Origin: Amnibacterium sp. CER49
GTDB taxonomy: Bacteria; Actinomycetota; Actinomycetes; Actinomycetales; Microbacteriaceae
Direction: 5' to 3'
Assembly (NCBI RefSeq): GCF_029846255.1
Contig: NZ_JARVWQ010000002.1
Span: 124,001 to 188,000, forward strand
DNA length: 64,000 bases
Part shown: piece after piece, positions 61,691 through 64,000 of the stretch
Layout: every line of letters starts with the position of its first letter
Numbering within the stretch: position 1 is the stretch's first letter
Made by a program: the position numbers and the translations under genes
Notes under the pieces: generated by a model
The model's input: only the letters and a program-made list of their open reading frames with translations
What the model was told of the DNA's origin: nothing
Databases searched by the model: none

Positions 61691-63448
61691 TCACGGGTTC
61701 GGCTTGATCACCGGGATCGAGGTCGTGGCCGTCGTCGGCTCCTGCATCGGGCGCGTGATCTTCAGCCAGTAGAACGACTGCGTGCCGAGCGTGAGCGTGA
61801 CCCGGCCCTGCTCGTCGAAGCTCGGGAACCGGGCGCCGCCGAACAGGTCGGTGAGGCCGGCGTTCGCGTACTCGGGCGCCGTGACCGTGAACGAGATCGG
61901 GTTCTGCGCGAAGCTGAACACGCAGAGCACCTCCTCGGCCGGGTCGTTGAACGGCTGCTGCGTGCCCGGGAAGGTGCGCGTGAAGGCGAGCGCCGACTCG
62001 TGGTCCGCCTCGAGCACCGTGAGGTCCCCGAGGCCGAAGACGGGGTGCGCCTTGCGGGTGTGGATGACGTTCCGGACCCAGTGCAGCAGCGAGCGGGACT
62101 GCGCGAGCTGCGTCTCGACGTTCACGAGCGAGTAGTTGTAGACGAGCGACTGCACGACCGGCAGGTAGAGCTTGCCGGGATCGGCGGTCGAGAACCCGGC
62201 GTTGCGGTCGGGCGTCCACTGCATCGGCGTGCGGGAGCTGTCGCGGTCGGGCAGCCAGATGTTGTCACCCATGCCGATCTCGTCGCCGTAGTAGAGGAAC
62301 GGGCTGCCGGGCAGCGAGAAGAGCAGCGCGTGCGCGAGCTCGAGCTCGGCGCGGGCGTTGTCGAGCAGCGGCGCGAGCCGGCGGCGGATGCCGATGTTCG
62401 ACCGCATCCGCGGGTCGTACGCGTACCAGCCGTACATCGCCTGGCGGTACTCCTCGTCGACCATCTCGAGCGTCAGCTCGTCGTGGTTGCGGAGGAAGAC
62501 GCCCCAGGCCGAGGAGGCCGGGATGTCGGTCTGCTCGGAGAGGATGCGGACCAGCTCGGTCGCCGTCTTCGAGCGCAGCGAGTAGAAGATGCGCGGCATG
62601 ACGGGGAAGTCGAACGCCATGTGGCACTCCGGCTCCTCGGCCGTGCCGAAGAACGCGGCGACCTCGCGCGGCCACTGGTTCGCCTCCGCCAGCAGGATGC
62701 GGCCGGGGTACTCGCGGTCGACGTACTCGCGCAGCCGCTTGATGAACTCGTGGGTCGGCGGCTCGCCCTCGCCGTTGCCCTCGTCGCTCTCGAAGAGGTA
62801 CGGGATCGCGTCGAGCCGGAGGCCGTCGACGCCGAGGTCGAGCCAGAACTTCACGATGTCGATCACCGCCTCCTGCACGGCGGGGTTCTCGTAGTTGAGG
62901 TCCGGCTGGTGGGAGAAGAAGCGGTGGAAGTAGTACTGCCGCCGCACCGGGTCGAAGGCCCAGTTCGAGTCCTCGGTGTCGACGAAGATGATGCGGATGT
63001 TCTTGTACTTCTCGTCGGTGTCGCTCCAGACGTAGAAGTCGCCGTACGGCCCGTCCGGGTCGGCGCGGCTCTGCTGGAACCAGTCGTGGTCGACCGACGT
63101 GTGGTTCAGCGGGAAGTCCATGACGATGCGCATGTTGCGCTCGTGGGCGCGGCGCACGAGGTCGCGGAACTCGTCGATGGTGCCGAACTCGGGCAGCACC
63201 GCCTTGAAGTCGGAGATGTCGTAGCCGCCGTCGCGGAGCGGCGACATGTAGAACGGCGGCAGCCAGAGGCAGTCGACGCCGAGCCACTGCAGGTAGTCGA
63301 GGCGCGACGCGAGACCGCCGAGATCGCCCGTGCCGTCACCGTTGCTGTCGACGAAGCAGCGGACCATCACCTCGTAGAACACCGCCCGCTTGTACCAGAC
63401 GGGGTCGCGGGTGAGACCCGGCAGCTGGATGGGCGCGGTGAAGCTCAC
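61691..63448 (-). CDS. treS: Trehalose synthase (maltose-trehalose isomerase)
   Basis: This 585-aa GH13 enzyme matches TreS. The family-specific N-terminus is VWYKRAVFYEVMVRCFVDSN. Catalytic residues are Asp213 (GLRLDAIPYLFE), Glu255 (ILLAEANQWP) and the His322-Asp323 pair (LRNHDELTLEMV); YGDEIGMGDNIWLPDRD is the next conserved block. It interconverts trehalose and maltose. With the maltokinase Pep2 and GlgE it feeds glucan synthesis in many actinobacteria; neither is in the window. GTG start with GAGAGGA 8 nt upstream. Confidence 0.95.
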   Translation of the reverse strand: MSFTAPIQLPGLTRDPVWYKRAVFYEVMVRCFVDSNGDGTGDLGGLASRLDYLQWLGVDCLWLPPFYMSPLRDGGYDISDFKAVLPEFGTIDEFRDLVRRAHERNMRIVMDFPLNHTSVDHDWFQQSRADPDGPYGDFYVWSDTDEKYKNIRIIFVDTEDSNWAFDPVRRQYYFHRFFSHQPDLNYENPAVQEAVIDIVKFWLDLGVDGLRLDAIPYLFESDEGNGEGEPPTHEFIKRLREYVDREYPGRILLAEANQWPREVAAFFGTAEEPECHMAFDFPVMPRIFYSLRSKTATELVRILSEQTDIPASSAWGVFLRNHDELTLEMVDEEYRQAMYGWYAYDPRMRSNIGIRRRLAPLLDNARAELELAHALLFSLPGSPFLYYGDEIGMGDNIWLPDRDSSRTPMQWTPDRNAGFSTADPGKLYLPVVQSLVYNYSLVNVETQLAQSRSLLHWVRNVIHTRKAHPVFGLGDLTVLEADHESALAFTRTFPGTQQPFNDPAEEVLCVFSFAQNPISFTVTAPEYANAGLTDLFGGARFPSFDEQGRVTLTLGTQSFYWLKITRPMQEPTTATTSIPVIKPNP

Positions 63449-63531
63449 GGACGGCGTCCTCTCGGTCGTGCGGACGTGCAGCAGGTCGTCGAGCGAGCGT
63501 GAAGGACGAGCCGTTCCGCCGCCACGCGCTC

Positions 63532-63537
63532 ATCCTA
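63532..63537 (-). promoter_or_regulatory. -10 box TAGGAT for treS
   Basis: Minus-strand TAGGAT, giving a leader of about 77 nt. It lies 26 nt from the divergent TAGGCT box of the hydrolase gene. Confidence 0.4.
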
Positions 63538-63562
63538 GGAGGGCGCCCCCTGGCGCTTTCCT

Positions 63563-63568
63563 TAGGCT
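63563..63568 (+). promoter_or_regulatory. -10 box TAGGCT for a leaderless hydrolase gene
   Basis: TAGGCT ends 8 nt before the GTG at 63577. Confidence 0.45.
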
Positions 63569-63576
63569 GATCGTCC

Positions 63577-64000
63577 GTGAAGGTCGTCCCCTCCCCGTAC
63601 GCGTCCCGCCTCGCTCGCACCCCCGTGCGCCAGCACGAGATCGACATCGACGGGGCCTCCGCCTCGTACTGGGAGTACGGCACGCCGGGGGCGGGGCCGA
63701 CGCTGCTCTTCGTGCACGGCTTCCGCGGCGACCACCACGGCCTCGAGCCGGTCATCGCGTTCCTGCCGGGCGTGCACATCATCGCGCCCGACCTGCCGGG
63801 CTTCGGGCTCTCCGAGCCCCTGCCGGGCGAGCACTCGATCGACGGCTACGCCGCCTGGGTGCGGGCCTTCGGCGCCGCGCTCGGCCTCGACGGCTCCGCG
63901 ATCGTGCTCGGGCACTCGTTCGGCACGATCGTCGTCGCCCGGGCGCTCGCCGCGGGGCTGCCCGCGGCCCGCGCCATCCTCGTGAACCCGATCGCGGCCC
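63577..64000 (+). CDS. Alpha/beta hydrolase, partial (runs off the window)
   Basis: The first 141 residues are visible. LLFVHGFRGDHHGLEPVIAF holds the HG oxyanion motif, APDLPGFGLSEPL is the next conserved strand-turn, and GHSFGT is the nucleophile elbow with Ser. This fits the alpha/beta hydrolase fold of MhpC/PldB-like enzymes. The substrate cannot be told. The catalytic Asp and His lie beyond base 64000. GTG start supported by the TAGGCT box. It is divergent from treS. Confidence 0.8.
   Translation, partial: MKVVPSPYASRLARTPVRQHEIDIDGASASYWEYGTPGAGPTLLFVHGFRGDHHGLEPVIAFLPGVHIIAPDLPGFGLSEPLPGEHSIDGYAAWVRAFGAALGLDGSAIVLGHSFGTIVVARALAAGLPAARAILVNPIAA

Noticed and set aside
61572-61694. Hydrophobic N-terminal extension of the exonuclease from a GTG overlapping treS
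   Set aside because: The leaderless-type promoter box lies inside it, and known homologues begin close to the catalytic domain. Not fully excluded.

Overview
The window is chromosomal DNA of a high-GC Gram-positive bacterium, most likely an actinobacterium of the family Microbacteriaceae. The evidence is the strong GC bias at third codon positions, the many GTG and TTG starts, the actinobacterial markers (RbpA, WhiA, OpcA, DUF3099, DUF222-HNH endonuclease, AbiEi-like DUF559-type protein) and the familiar gene orders (uvrC-rapZ-whiA, gap-pgk-tpiA-secG, tkt-tal-pgi-zwf-opcA-pgl, ctaB divergent from tkt, suf operon). I cannot name the genus. No rRNA, tRNA, CRISPR array, insertion sequence or prophage is visible; most of the window is core genome.

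Layout. 1-1.3 kb: a frameshifted AbiEi-like gene cut by the window edge, then a hotdog thioesterase back to back with polA. 4.1-6.6 kb: a mannitol-type PTS split into IIC, IIB and IIA genes plus HPr. 6.6-12.4 kb: a class II glutamine amidotransferase, a DUF885 peptidase-like protein, rpsA, coaE and an EamA transporter. 12.5-22.5 kb: four cell-surface glycopolymer genes (GT2, GT2 fused to a TagF-like polymerase, a membrane-anchored TagF-like protein and a small TagF-like protein) interleaved with uvrB. 22.5-29.5 kb: uvrA, uvrC, rapZ, whiA. 29.7-34.2 kb: sodA, then gap-pgk-tpiA-secG-rbpA. 34.2-41.9 kb, minus strand: pgl-opcA-zwf-(degenerate pgi)-tal-tkt, coupled by 4-nt overlaps. 42-48.3 kb: ctaB-ctaA and sufB-sufD-ferredoxin-sufC-sufT. 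48.3-53.5 kb: bioY, an ABC-F ATPase, HNH endonuclease, SURF1, a 66-aa Cys protein and DUF3099. 53.5-64 kb: fabG, serB, the divergent glgC/glgA pair, a DUF6855-like protein, an ABC ATPase, rpmE2, a GT39-like membrane glycosyltransferase, a DnaQ-like exonuclease, trehalose synthase and a truncated alpha/beta hydrolase.

How the parts fit. Central carbon metabolism dominates: sugar import by PTS, lower glycolysis, the whole pentose phosphate branch, and storage (GlgC, GlgA/GlgM, TreS). CtaA/CtaB and SURF1 serve haem A synthesis and cytochrome oxidase assembly, and Suf serves Fe-S assembly. The surface genes suggest a polyol-phosphate (teichoic-acid-like) wall polymer.

The points most worth a second look are a pgi homologue in the pentose phosphate operon that has lost every catalytic motif; the wall-polymer genes threaded between uvrB and uvrA; a repeated TAnnnT hexamer 6-8 nt before at least eleven start codons, which points to widespread leaderless transcription; a suf operon without sufS, sufU or sufR; and a glycosyltransferase gene with no usual start codon between the rpmE2 stop and its first membrane helix. 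No single locus looks like a wholly new defence or mobile system.
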